Shown here piece after piece: positions 21,960 through 32,600 of a stretch of 64,000 nucleotides of DNA; position 1 is the first letter of the stretch; the number at the start of each line of letters is the position of its first letter. The stretch comes from Galbula dea. Its lineage: Eukaryota; Chordata; Aves; Piciformes; Galbulidae. The stretch spans positions 445,797 to 509,796 of the forward strand of contig VWZX01000877.1 in assembly GCA_013399015.1 (NCBI GenBank). Reading direction: 5' to 3'. Below the pieces are notes generated by a model. It was given only the letters and a program-made list of their open reading frames with translations, did no database searches and was not told where the DNA came from. A program made the translations under genes and the position numbers.

Positions 21960-22480
21960 GGGGCAGCCCCAGCTTCCCCCCGCCGGTAGCCCCGGGGCCG
22001 GTGCGGTGTTGCAGTGCGGGACACTGCGGCGGCAGCCCCGGGGCTGCGGGATGCTGGTGCCCGGGAACGGAGAACGCAGGGCGGGGAGGGACCAGCCCGA
22101 CCACCGCCGCCACACAGGGGGCAGCCCCGCTCGGGGGTGCCGGTACAGGGGAGAAGGGGGCGGGAGGTATCCCGTTCCCGTAAGGGGGTCCCGGAGCCGC
22201 CGCCGCAGCCCTTGGCACTCACCGTGTCTCCGCCGGTACCGGGTCCGCGGGAGGGGCCCGGCCACAGGAGCACTCCGGTACCGCCGGTGTTACCGGTACC
22301 GCCAGTGTTACCGGTGCGGCTCCGCGCAGGGGGCGGCACCGGGAGCTCGGCCCGGCCCTGCCCCGGCTCCCGGCGCTGCGCAGGGCGCTCGGCTCTCCAA
22401 GGTCACCGGCCCGACCGGTACTGGGTTCCCGGTACCACTCGGTACTGCCGGTACCCTTTCAGGAACCCTTAGGTAAAAGG
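21960..22480 (-). promoter_or_regulatory. HAPLN4: CpG island and probable HAPLN4 promoter
   Basis: Dense CpG with GC-rich words, no TATA box, surrounding the proposed 5' noncoding exon. GGTACCGGTA-like words (GTTACCGGTACCGCC) repeat around 22274-22320. The TSS is not resolved. Confidence 0.55.
22223..22345 (-). other. HAPLN4: Probable 5' noncoding exon of HAPLN4
   Basis: On the minus strand the sequence ends GGAGACACG followed by GTGAGTGCC, a near-perfect donor, inside the CpG island 1.9 kb upstream of the coding start. HAPLN genes usually have a noncoding first exon. The upstream limit is a guess. Confidence 0.5.
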
Positions 22481-22814
22481 AGTTTTGCCGGTAAATCCCC
22501 GTCCTGGGTTCCGCGAGTGCAATCCCGAAGTGCCGCTAGCATCCCTCCGTGTACATCCCCCTCCCACCCATGTACATATCCCCCCCCAATAGGCACCCCC
22601 TGGCACAGGTTCCGTTCTCTCCCCCCAGCAAGAGCAGCACAGGCAGCAGGACAGTTCCCTCCTCCCCTGCTCCCCAAATGGCAGGAGGGGACAGACCCGA
22701 GCAGGGGGTGGGGTGGGGTGAGGTGGGGGCTGCTGAGGTGCTGGGGTCCCTGGCACTGGGGTGTCATCCTCAGCAGAAGTATGGATGTGGCTGCAGAAGC
22801 CAAACTTTTGCTCC

Positions 22815-22820
22815 TTTATT
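22815..22820 (-). promoter_or_regulatory. TM6SF2: TM6SF2 polyadenylation signal
   Basis: AATAAA on the minus strand, about 320 bases after the TM6SF2 stop codon and before the HAPLN4 CpG island. It sets a 3' UTR of roughly 340 bases (about 22798-23139). Confidence 0.75.
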
Positions 22821-23139
22821 TTGTAAACAGTGTTTTCCTGGCAGAGTCCCAATTCTGCCGGAGCACCAGGGTGGGATAGAGCCTCCCCGAGATCCCCCTA
22901 GGAGGGGATCGCAGTTTCCACAGCTCCCCCACCAGTGAGACTCCCCCGAGCCTGGGCAAGGGCAGGGCCACGGTTGCAGCCATGTTCCCGCAGAGCACCC
23001 TGAGGTCCACCCCTTAGGGGGAGCACAGCAGGGACTGGAGCATCCCTGGAGACACCTCTGCCTGCCAGCCAGGTCCCAGCTGCAGTAGGGAGGAGGGGGG
23101 GACAGGCAGCAGCATCCCCCCCAGGATGGGCAGAACGTG

Positions 23140-26100
23140 TCACTGCTGCTTCTTGCCAGGGTGCAGCCTGGCAGGAGTGGTGGGCAGGAAGAAGGCTGGG
23201 CAGTGCAGGCAGCGGAAGGCCAAGAGCTGGGGACCCAGGGCGTAGAGAATGTTGGTGAGGAGGAAGCTCCACCAGACATCTTCAGGGGTCTGGTAGGGGA
23301 AGGGGGTGCGGCTGTGCAGCGAGGAGCCCACGTGGGAGAACTGAGCCTGGAGACACAGGGAAAGGAGGTGGCAGGAGGTTGGAGGGGATGAGACACTGGC
23401 TGGCCTGCTGCAGCCCACCCAGCACCAAAGGATGTTCTGCAGGAGCACACTCTGAACATCCTATCTATAGACCTGCAGCTCTCTCCAGCCTATTTCTGTC
23501 AGACTAATCCCTGGCTCCGTTAAGATCCACTGAGGCCAAAGTAATTATCGGGAAGCAGCAGTGGGAAGTGCTCCACATGCAGCTGCGGGTGCAGATATGT
23601 CATCCACCCCCCTACACACACACCCCAGGCCTCTTGCTTGTTTACCACTCCTGGCTGGGACCAAACCCCATCCCAGGTGTCCCACCATCATCTCCCAGAT
23701 GATGAGTGAGCCCTCACCTGTGCCACGGCACCAGCAAACACCAGGCTCCAGTCAGGCAGCCAGGAGCAACCGGGCAGCACCAACCCATAGATGCAGAGGC
23801 AGAAGAAGGGGAGGACGTAGAACATGTAGATCAGCATCTGGAGAGGGACATGGAGAAAGTCACCCCATCCCTGGTGGCGCCAAGGGCCTCCAGCCCTGCC
23901 CCACTCACCTGCACTTTGGGGTAGGCAACAGGGTCACGCAGGTAGGGCTCGTGCTGGTAGATGTACTCGAAGCACGAGTCAGCAGGACAGTCCAAAACCA
24001 CCTGGAGATGTGGAAAGTGAAGAGGAGGTGGGCATGGGGCAGATGTATCCTCCTTGGGCTACCCATGAGCCCTCCAGGACACCCCGTGAGGAGATCCAGC
24101 ACTCACCATCCCCCTGAAGAAGGTGAATGCAGCAGTGAGGAGCAGGAGCAGGACCAATCCCATGTCCTGAGGCCGCTGGTACAGGTGCTTATGTTGCTCC
24201 TCTGCAACCTGGGAGAGGGGAAATGTTGGATTTTCAGCTCCTCACCTTCTGGTCCAGCCTTAGGAGAGGATAAGGCTGATGGGCTCCTGGTGCAGATCCT
24301 TGCTCTGGCCCCAGCTTCCAACTCACCTTCTCAGGGCTGAGACATGGCAGGACCTTAGGCTGCTGGAAGAGTCTCACCCCAGTCCAGATGGGGACGAGGA
24401 CATAGGGCAGGTTGAGCAGGAAGGCAGGGCTGAGGTCAGAGTTGTATTTCCCTGGGGGAAGGAGAGGACAGGATGGGCACAGCAGAGTGCTCCACACCCA
24501 GGATCAATACTAGGAGCAGCGCCTTCCTCCTCTGCCCATGGGGCAAGTGCCCAGGAGCAAGCCCACAGGACAGATGGCAGGATGGAGACAGCCTGGAGGG
24601 ATCAGAAAGGGTTGGACATGGAGTTGTCCACCCCTGGGTGCTCCCATACCTACGAGGTTCCCAAGCAGGAAGACAATGATGCTCATCATCACAGAGCCCA
24701 GCCAGAAGAGACCTAGGTTCCTGCAGCTCTTTCTGCAGAGACATCAGGATCAGGCACCTCTGCAAGGCTCAGAGCTCCCCTCCTCCCCAAACCGGGGACC
24801 CTCCTACCCCCGTGAGTCCCTTCCAGGTCCCCTCCCCACCACCATCCCTGCTCACCTCTGGCTGATGGCTGCGATCATGGCGAGGTAGAGGCCATAGTGG
24901 ACGATGCCATCCCAGTAACAGATCATGATGCCGTGTGCCGTGCGCAGGTAAGCCTCACCCTGCCCGTTCAGGAGACAGCAGATCATACGGGCTGGGGGCG
25001 AGAGCCCTGCCCACACCCCCTCCCCAGGGGGGGAAGCAGCTCCATGCATGGTCCCTCTGTGGCAGGAGCAGCGTCTGTGCTTGCCCTGGGTGCATGGAGC
25101 TGCTCATGTGCAAGAGCCTGAGGCAGGGAGTGCTGGTACCTCTCTGACGTAGACCTCCATGAAGCCAGAGATGTAGCCATCCTCCTCCAGGGAGATGATC
25201 AGGTCAATGACAGAGGTGAAGGACAACACCACAAACACTGCAGGAGAGCGAGACAGCTCTGAGCAGGGCCCAAGGCTCTCCCTAAATCCCAAATCTCCAA
25301 TCCCTGCTCTGGCACAGGATTAGTTCCCACACCCTGAGGGGACTCACCACAGAACAGGGGATCTTGGAAGTGGCTTACTCCGGTTACAAAGAAGATGATG
25401 AAGAAGAGACCAGCAAGCACCAGAACCTCTGTCAGGATTAGGGCCAGTGGGCTGCTGTGAAACAGTAGGATGGGGTCAGGCACCCAGGCACAGCTGGGTG
25501 GGGTCAGGTGTCCAGGCACAGCCAGGGGATGAAGCTTCATGTCCCCTGGCCCAGGTAAAACTCTGCCCCAACCGATTTTGAGAGGTCTCTGCTGAAGCAG
25601 AGGGAGCAGCAGGACCAGCCCCTGCTCCCTGCCATGTTCCTGAGTGCCACATCTCCATGGTTTTTGAATCTTTCCAGGGATGTGATTCCACCACTGCCCT
25701 GGGCAGCCTGGGCCAGGCCTTGACAACGCTTTTAGGGAAGAAATTGTTCCTCATGACCAACCTAAACCTCCTCTGGCATAATTTGAGGCTGTTTCTTTTG
25801 AGAAAGGTCTCCTCTGAGCCTCCTGTTCTCCAGACTAACCAAGCCCAGTTCCCTCAGCTGCTCCTCACAACACTTGTGCTCTAGACCCTTCCCCACCTTC
25901 CTTGCCCTTCTCTGGATGTAAGGAAGCAGTTAGGTTTGGAGAAGCCCTCAGCACCCTGGGGAGGCACAGCCATGTCCAGAGGAGACACCCAGTGGCCTGA
26001 AGGGCTCTGCTGGGGGCAGGTGGCTGGAGAGGATGCTCAGAAGTCAGGGGAGGTGCTGAGCACCCTGGTCCCCAGGGAGTTTGGGCTGTCAGCAAGCCCT

Positions 26101-26873
26101 GTTAGTGCTAGGCATTGTGCAATGAGGCTGAGCAATGCTGCTCTGTGCCTGCTGGCTGATAACGGCACGGACGAGGCACAAAGGTAGCCACAAACCACGT
26201 CAGCAAGGTCCCAGCTGACAGAAGCCTTTCCCTGGGCTTGGCCAGGGGCAGGAGTACCAGGACTGAGCACCTTGCCCCAGGCTGTACCACACTGCTCCCC
26301 ACTAGCCCCAGGAGGGACCCAGCACCTTGCCCAGGACACTGTTTTCCCCCTCCCCAGGTCAGGATGGGACCCAGTGGCCTGTCTTAGGTGAGATGGTCCC
26401 CACCATCCTTGGACAGAGCCTTGTACTGGGCCAGAGTGCTCCACCTCCCATCCCACAGCGGACCTTCCCCCTCCCGTTCCAGATTGGACCCAGCATCCAG
26501 GACCAGCAGAAGACAGGACACAGCACCCTGCCTTGGACACTGCTCCCTCATCTCCAGGTCTGGATGGGACCCAGTGGCCCATCTTGGGTAGGATGGCTCC
26601 TTGGACAGAACGTTGTCATGGACCAGATCTGATGCCCCCACCCCACCCCATCCCAACCCATCCGATCCCAGACCAGACCAGACCTAGCATCCAGGAGCCG
26701 TGGAGGACAGGACCCAGCACCCTGCCCCAGGCTGGACCACAGCATCCCATCCCCAGAGCTCTGCCCCAGGCTGACACTCACTCTGCCAGGGTGGTCGCGC
26801 TGTTGATGCCGAAAGCCACAGGGATGGCTAGCAGGGAGGGGGCGAGCGCGCCCGGCACAGCAGAGACCTGCAT
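23140..26873 (-). CDS. TM6SF2: Transmembrane 6 superfamily member 2, complete, 10 coding exons
   Basis: TM6SF2 is a multi-pass ER/Golgi protein of liver and intestine needed for lipidation and secretion of apoB lipoproteins; it belongs to the EXPERA (emopamil-binding-like) family. Minus-strand exons: 26873-26782, 25454-25348, 25237-25140, 24959-24856, 24732-24650, 24451-24327, 24208-24107, 24001-23909, 23837-23718, 23346-23140. All phases agree; total 376 aa, human 377. Recognisable blocks include FTSVIDLIISLEED, YLRTAHGIMICYWDG, FLLNLPYVLVPIW, YLRDPVAYPKVQMLIYMFYV and LLAFRCLHCPAFF. The C-terminus is KKQQ, a dilysine-like ER retrieval element comparable to the human KKQH. Residue 167, the position of the human E167K fatty-liver variant, is Asp here. 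The acceptor of the second exon is a CAGCAG tandem acceptor. Confidence 0.96.
25634..25920 (-). mobile_element. CR1 LINE 3' fragment in TM6SF2 intron 1
   Basis: On the minus strand it encodes remnants of the CR1 reverse transcriptase C-terminus, starting near CATCCAGAGAAGGGCAAGGA and passing through GGTTGGTCATGAGGAACAAT and the CATCCCTGGAAAGATTC region. Confidence 0.9.
26310..26760 (+). repeat. About 197-bp tandem repeat in TM6SF2 intron 1
   Basis: GGATGGGACCCAGTGGCC occurs at about 26363 and 26562, and CAGCACC(C/T)TGCC at about 26322, 26521 and 26716, an interval of 195-199 bases. Roughly two and a half imperfect copies. Confidence 0.7.
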
Positions 26874-26904
26874 CCCCGGGCTGGCTACCGGAGCCGCCGG
26901 AGCC

Positions 26905-26965
26905 GCCGGACTTTGGCCCCGCTGCCGGCAAAGAGGCAGAGCTCTTAAAGTGCCAGAACCGGCTG
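26905..26965 (-). promoter_or_regulatory. TM6SF2: TM6SF2 proximal promoter/5' UTR with an HNF4-like site
   Basis: On the minus strand, upstream of the ATG at 26873, lies GGGGCCAAAGTCCGG (CAAAGTCC at 26908-26915), close to the HNF4-specific CAAAGTCCA motif. CACTTTAAGAGC, a weak TATA-like element, is about 30-40 bases further upstream. HNF4A is the key hepatocyte and enterocyte regulator and TM6SF2 is expressed there. The TSS is not defined by sequence alone. Confidence 0.4.
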
Positions 26966-28564
26966 GGAGGAAGGCCAGGGAGTCTGGGTGGAAGGCTAGG
27001 GCATCCAGGAGGAAGGCCAGGGACTCCTGGGAGGATCAGGCAGGACCCCAACACATGTCTCTATACAGGGGTCTCTGTGCTCAAGGGCTGCCTTGAGAAA
27101 TGACACCAAGGGCTGTGGGGGAAGGCTCAAACCAGTCCAGAAGAGGTTCTGAAAGCTTGGGGACTGCGTGGTTTGGTGCTTTTGGGGGTTTTTGGTGTGT
27201 TTTTTTCCCCCCAGTTCATTCTGGGAACCTTAAATGCTTACAGGAGCCCAGAGGACAGACCTCTTCAGATCTGTAAGAGGAAAAGAGAAGGAGCAGAGCA
27301 CATGAAAGCCAACACTTCAACCCTGCCTTCAATAATGAATTGAACAGAGCAGAGAGCAGCAGTTTCAAGCTCTCTACATCCAGCTGGGCGCCAGGCATTT
27401 GTCTGATCTCCTCCTCTCATGCTCTCTGCTCAAAACACAAGCATTTACCTCCCCACCCTCACCCACCCAGAACTGGGCTCACACTTAAAAGCTTCAGGGT
27501 ACTTAGGAGACCCCCACTCAACCTTTCCCCTTCCTCACAAAGCCTTCCCCCCCAGGTGTCCCTGTGACATGTCACTCCCCTGCCCTCTTGCTTCAGAGTC
27601 CGGGGGCTCAGCTCTTCACCCTGCACTTTGCCCTGGGCTTGTTCATCATTCCTCTGGGCAGGAGGAGCTCCAACGCACCCCAGGTGCCTTGTCAGCACCA
27701 GAGTGACTCGTCACTGATGAGGAAAGGTTCATGAGGCAGTGCTCAGCCAGCCCAGGGGAAGGGAGAATGACCTGAGAGCAAGGCAGGATGAGATGAGGCT
27801 TTGTGGCTCAGACACCACCCACCAGCCCTGCTGGTCCAGGGAGGTGTCCAGACCCAGCTTGGATCAGCACTAGGGTGGCAGCAGGACTAGGGCAGGGATT
27901 GGCCTCCTGGGCTGGGCACTGGGGAGGTCACAGCTCCAATCCTGGGCTCAGTTTTGGGCTCCTCACTCCAAGGACACTGAGGTGCTGGAGTGTGGCCAGA
28001 GAAGGGCAAGGAAGGTGGGGAAGGGTCTAGAGCACAAGTGTTGTGAGGAGCAGCTGAGGGAACTGGGCTTTGTTAGCCTGGAGAAGGGGAGGCTCAGGGG
28101 AGACCTTCTGACTCTCTGCAGCTCCCTGAGAGGAGGGTGGAGCCAGGTGGGGCTTGGGATCTTCTCCCAGATGACAACCATAGGACAAGAGGAACCAGCC
28201 TCAGGTTGTGCCAGGGGAGGTTTAGGTTGGACATGAGGAACAATTTCTTCCCCCAAAGGGTTGTCAAGGCCTGGCCCAGGCTGCCCAGGGCAGTGCTGGA
28301 GTCACCATCCCTGGCAGGGTTCAAAAACCCTGGAGCTGTGGTGCTGAGGGCCCTGGGTCAGTGGTGACCTGGCAGTGCTGGGTAATGGTTGGGCTCCAGC
28401 TGAAAGGTCTTTTCCAGCCTAAATGACTCCATGACTCTAAGTCCAACATCCCCATGGACCAGCTGCAGGGAATGCACTCTGTGTGCTGGCACCACACACA
28501 CTCTAGGCCCCTGGCACAGGGCTCACACCTGTTGGTGTTGCTCAGAACAAATCCCTCCTGAACT
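26966..28564. other. Intergenic region between TM6SF2 and SUGP1
   Basis: It contains the TM6SF2 upstream side, unique sequence to about 27840, and one CR1 copy. The strand-wise arrangement is TM6SF2 start facing SUGP1 end. No other gene is seen. Confidence 0.6.
27848..28442 (+). mobile_element. CR1 LINE 3' fragment, about 600 bp
   Basis: The longest sense-strand CR1 piece here, from GGTGGCAGCAGGACTAGGGC through GGTGCTGGAGTGTGGCCAG and GTTTAGGTTGGACATGAGG to CTCCATGACTCTAAG. It is nearly identical over much of its length to the copy at 47110, implying recent activity. Confidence 0.95.
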
Positions 28565-29617
28565 GACTCTTTCCAATGTTTTTATTGAAAGCCAAGTCCT
28601 TGACTCATGTTGGTAAGAAAACAGAAGAGAATCACACACCAAGGCTTCAGCCTGAGGGAAAACAAATGCCCAAGAAACCAACCCACTTTGTTTGCTCTAA
28701 GATGCTTGGAAGGAAAGAGACCTAGAGCAGTCTCCCAGCCTAGGAAACCCCACAGCCAGAGTCCTCCTCCCAAAAACTCACCGATTAAGGAACAAATTGA
28801 GTTGTATTTTATTTACAGACTGCCTGAATTTGGCTTTGTAGAGGGCTTTCTTAGGACAACACAATGCAAATGGCCTTTGAGAACAAGTGCTGGAAGGCCT
28901 GGTTCTTCATCACCCCCATCCACAGGAACTGTTGGCAAGTCTCCTGGAGATGAACTTAGTGTTCAAGAAAGCAAGAGGCTGTCACCTCTGAAGCTGAATG
29001 AACTTCCCTGTCCCCCTCCAGCCCTTGCAGCCATGCTCCACCCCCATGCACACCTCCTCTTCCCCGGGGCAGAGGCAAAACAACGAGGCACTGGTTTGGC
29101 AACTGAAGGTCAGACTAGACTGCAGGCTTCACCAACAGCACTGGAACCCAGTTCTTCAGGGAACAGGAGCCCCAAAAGCTGGCTCAGAGACAGCCCCTTG
29201 TATTTCCAATTAAAAACCAAAGCCCTATCAATAAAAGCCAGAGCAGCACAAGCTGCAGCACTGAACAGAGGATCTGCACAAACAAAAGTGGATTTCTTAT
29301 CCTATGGCACTGAGCTAAACACAACTGGAGTCCTTGAACTGTTCCTACTGGTACCTTTGGTGCTCCCCTTCCACAGGGCACCAGGTCACCAGGATCTCCC
29401 TTCTCCTCTCTGAATCCATCCAGGCCTGTTGACAACTCAGCTGCCATGCCACCAGCGTGCTGGGAGTGGCTTCAGGAGCCTCTCTTCAGGGTGAGAGATG
29501 GGCTTGTGGCTTTGATAAGTTTTACAATCTTAGCAAAGAAGATAATGATAAGGAAGGTTGGGAACATCTGACAGGAAAATGACAACTGCTTTGGAAAGCA
29601 CCTTGTGCCCAAAGCAC
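28565..29617 (-). other. SUGP1: SUGP1 3' untranslated region
   Basis: It runs from the TGA stop (29618-29620) to just past AATAAA on the minus strand at 28581-28586, about 1.05 kb. A second TTTATT (28808-28813) offers an earlier poly(A) site. Confidence 0.7.
28581..28586 (-). promoter_or_regulatory. SUGP1: SUGP1 polyadenylation signal
   Basis: AATAAA on the minus strand about 1.03 kb after the stop codon; the alternative at 28808-28813 is also canonical. Confidence 0.65.
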
Positions 29618-32600
29618 TCAGTAGTAAGGTCGCCGTGGATTGTTCTGTTGGGGAACAGCAAGAGAGAAAACATTAATCAAGTGATTGTCTTCACAGAATA
29701 ACAGACAGCTCAGCTTCCTGACCTGCCAGAGCCACTGAAACCTGACATTCTGACAGTGAAACCTCAGCTTTGCCCAGCAAAAACTACACCTGGAGCTTTC
29801 TAGGTGTAATGCAAGAGGCAAAGGCAAAGTTAGGAGGGTTCTGGAACCAGGGAGCAATTATTCACAATGAGCCCTGGTCCATGGACAACTCATCCTCAGA
29901 GTGAGCCCTGGATTCATGGAAAACATCCTCAGTGAGCCCTGGATCCAGGGACAACTTATCCTCACAATGAGCCCTGGATCCATGGACAACTCCCTGGATC
30001 CATGGACAACTCATCCTCAGAGTGAGCCCTGGATCCAGGGACAGCTCATCCTCACACTGAGCCCTGGATCCAGGGACAACTCAGCCTCAGCGAGCCCTGG
30101 ACCCATGGACAGCTCATCCTCACATTGAGGCCCTGGATCCATGGACAACTCCCTGGATCCATGGACAACTCATCCTCACACTGAGCCCTGGATCCAGGGA
30201 CAACTCAGCCTCAGTGAGCCCTGGACCCATGGACAACTCCCTGGATCCATGGACAGCTCATCCTCACAGTGAGGCCCTGGATCCATGGAAAACTCATCCT
30301 CACAGTGAGCCCTGGATCCAGGGACAACTCATCTGCTTCCTGTGTGCAGTGTTTACACTTGGGATACACCAGATTAAACTAAACCCAGGGGGGCTGTCTG
30401 AAGAAGACCATGGCAAGGAAACCTTCACCTCCATGGACATTTTGGGTTCTGATTTGATCATCAAAGCCCTCACTTATTTGACAATCAAATCATCTGATTC
30501 AGCACGAGAAGCGAATCCAAGAGAAAAATCTCTGAGGATCTGCTCTCTTGGCTACCAGCTAGGGCCACTCCCAGCCTCAGGCACTGCCCAGAGAAGCCCC
30601 AGAGACACTGCCCTGTGCCTGCAGTGCCGGGGTGAGCTCACCAGGGGGTTCGGCCGGAAGCGGTAAGCCAGCATCATTCGCTTCCGGAAGGCCTCGTACT
30701 CATCGTCCTCCTTGGTCAGCTCTGCAGGCCGGTCGATGCCAAAGCCAGCTCCATCCACAGCAGTAGTGCCCCTGTTGGGGAAGAAAAGGAACAAAGCCTC
30801 TGAGGTTAAGATGGGACAGAGCCTCTTCTTCCTCTCCTCAGCAGCCAGGGAGCACTGGGCACCATCACACCAAGCATGCGTCAAGAGGCAGCTGATCCTG
30901 AGCAGCTCAGTGCATCTGCCAGGCTCTGACCTTCTCCTTCCAGAGCAGGGACACTGGCTGTTGGCAGAGGGAAGCAGGAATGTCAGACAGGTATTTGCTT
31001 AACCTTTTCTAGCCAGGAGAGGAGTATCCCTGCTCTGGGTGCTCCCAGATGGAGCAAGGGGTGGTACCCTTGGTGGTACCCGGATGGTACCAAGGGGCAG
31101 ACCGACCTTTGGGAACAATAAATCCTTTGGTGGCTGTGTGTCCCCTGGACTGGAGGCACACACAGCTCTTGGACAACACAGCTGCCTCCCACTCCTTCAC
31201 TCCAGAGCAGTCTGAAAGCAGAACTAGCTCCTTGCCAGATACAGAAGCACCTTCCTGTCCATTCTCAGCACATCAGAGATGGTAGAGTTAAGCATTTAGT
31301 GGTGTCAGGTTAATAGTTGGACTCCATGATCTTGGAGATCTTTTCCAACCTTAATGACCCTCTGTGGCCAGAGAGATCTTGTGAAAGATGAGCAGCAGTG
31401 CTGTGGAGAGAGACTTCCTCCTCTGCAGTACAGAAACAACTCTCATTTCTGAAAGGATCTAATGCCAAACCCCCAGTTCAGAGTATTTCCTACTCCAGTA
31501 TTCAGGTTTGAAGTTCAGCAGCTGTTACCAACAGATGATCCACCTCAAAAAGAGATGCTCATCTATTTTGGGATAAAACTCTGAGCTTTTTTGTCTACAA
31601 ATTGTGATCACATCAGAGAAGTTCTGTGGGAAAGAGTGATGTCAGGAGACAGCTGCATCATCAGACACAAAGCTCTATCTGGGCTGAAACATCTTTCAAA
31701 CACAGGGCCAGCAGCAGCAAATTCTGCTCATCACAGAACTATTCAGTTTAAATTAAAGAGACCTTTAAAAGCATTAAATCCAACTGTCAGCCCCATGCCA
31801 CTAACCCATGGCCCTCAGTAACACACCTCTATGGTTTCTGAAGCCCTCCAGGGATGGTGACTCCACCCCTGCCCTGGGCAGCCTGGGCCAATGCCTGACA
31901 ACTCTTGCAGGGAAGAAGTTTTCCCTGATATCCAATGTAAGCCTCCCCTGGTGCAACTTGAGGCCATTTCCTCCTTCTCCTCTCCCAGCCAGCCCAAGGG
32001 ACAGCAGGGACCAGCAGGCACTGGCAGTGCTTCAGAGGCAAGAGGCATGACCTTTAAGCCTTCAATCCATTTATGACTTTGAAGACATGACTTAATTTCC
32101 AGATGCCCTGGGAGAGGAGAGGTGCAGCCAAGTCTCATCCTCGTTTCCAGATGAGGAAAGTGGGGAGAAAGCACCTCCCAAAGAATGCACCCTGCAAAGT
32201 GAGACTGGAAACCAAACCCTCTTGGTTCAGATCCCATCTCCTCCTGCCTGAGCTAAAGCACCAAAGCCAGGCCTTGGGGGAGGGAACCCCAAAGAAAGCA
32301 GAAACCATTTTTCTCCTTTATTGTGATGATTCCATATTCTGCTCAAGTGATGAATTGCAGTCACACTCACTGCAGCTGCTTCCAGGAGCTCAGACAGGGT
32401 AGGAGCATCAATTACCAGCCCAAGAGAAAAGGACTAAATCAATAGTAGAACTCTGCTTACTTGCTGACTGGGTTTTTAATCCCCTGTCCATCTGAGCCAA
32501 GCCCTTCTCCTTCCTTCCAGCCCATCTTCATCAGCATTTGATAACCTATGTTTTCCACAGTCAGTTTGAACTCTTTGTATTCAGAATAATCTGGCTCTCG

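Noticed and set aside
28137..28367. Frame with an RLDMRNNFF-type motif, also seen in several other places
   Set aside because: These are broken CR1 reverse transcriptase C-termini, not host genes.
29866..30335. CRISPR-like array
   Set aside because: Units are contiguous without unique spacers and the context is a vertebrate intron; it is a minisatellite.
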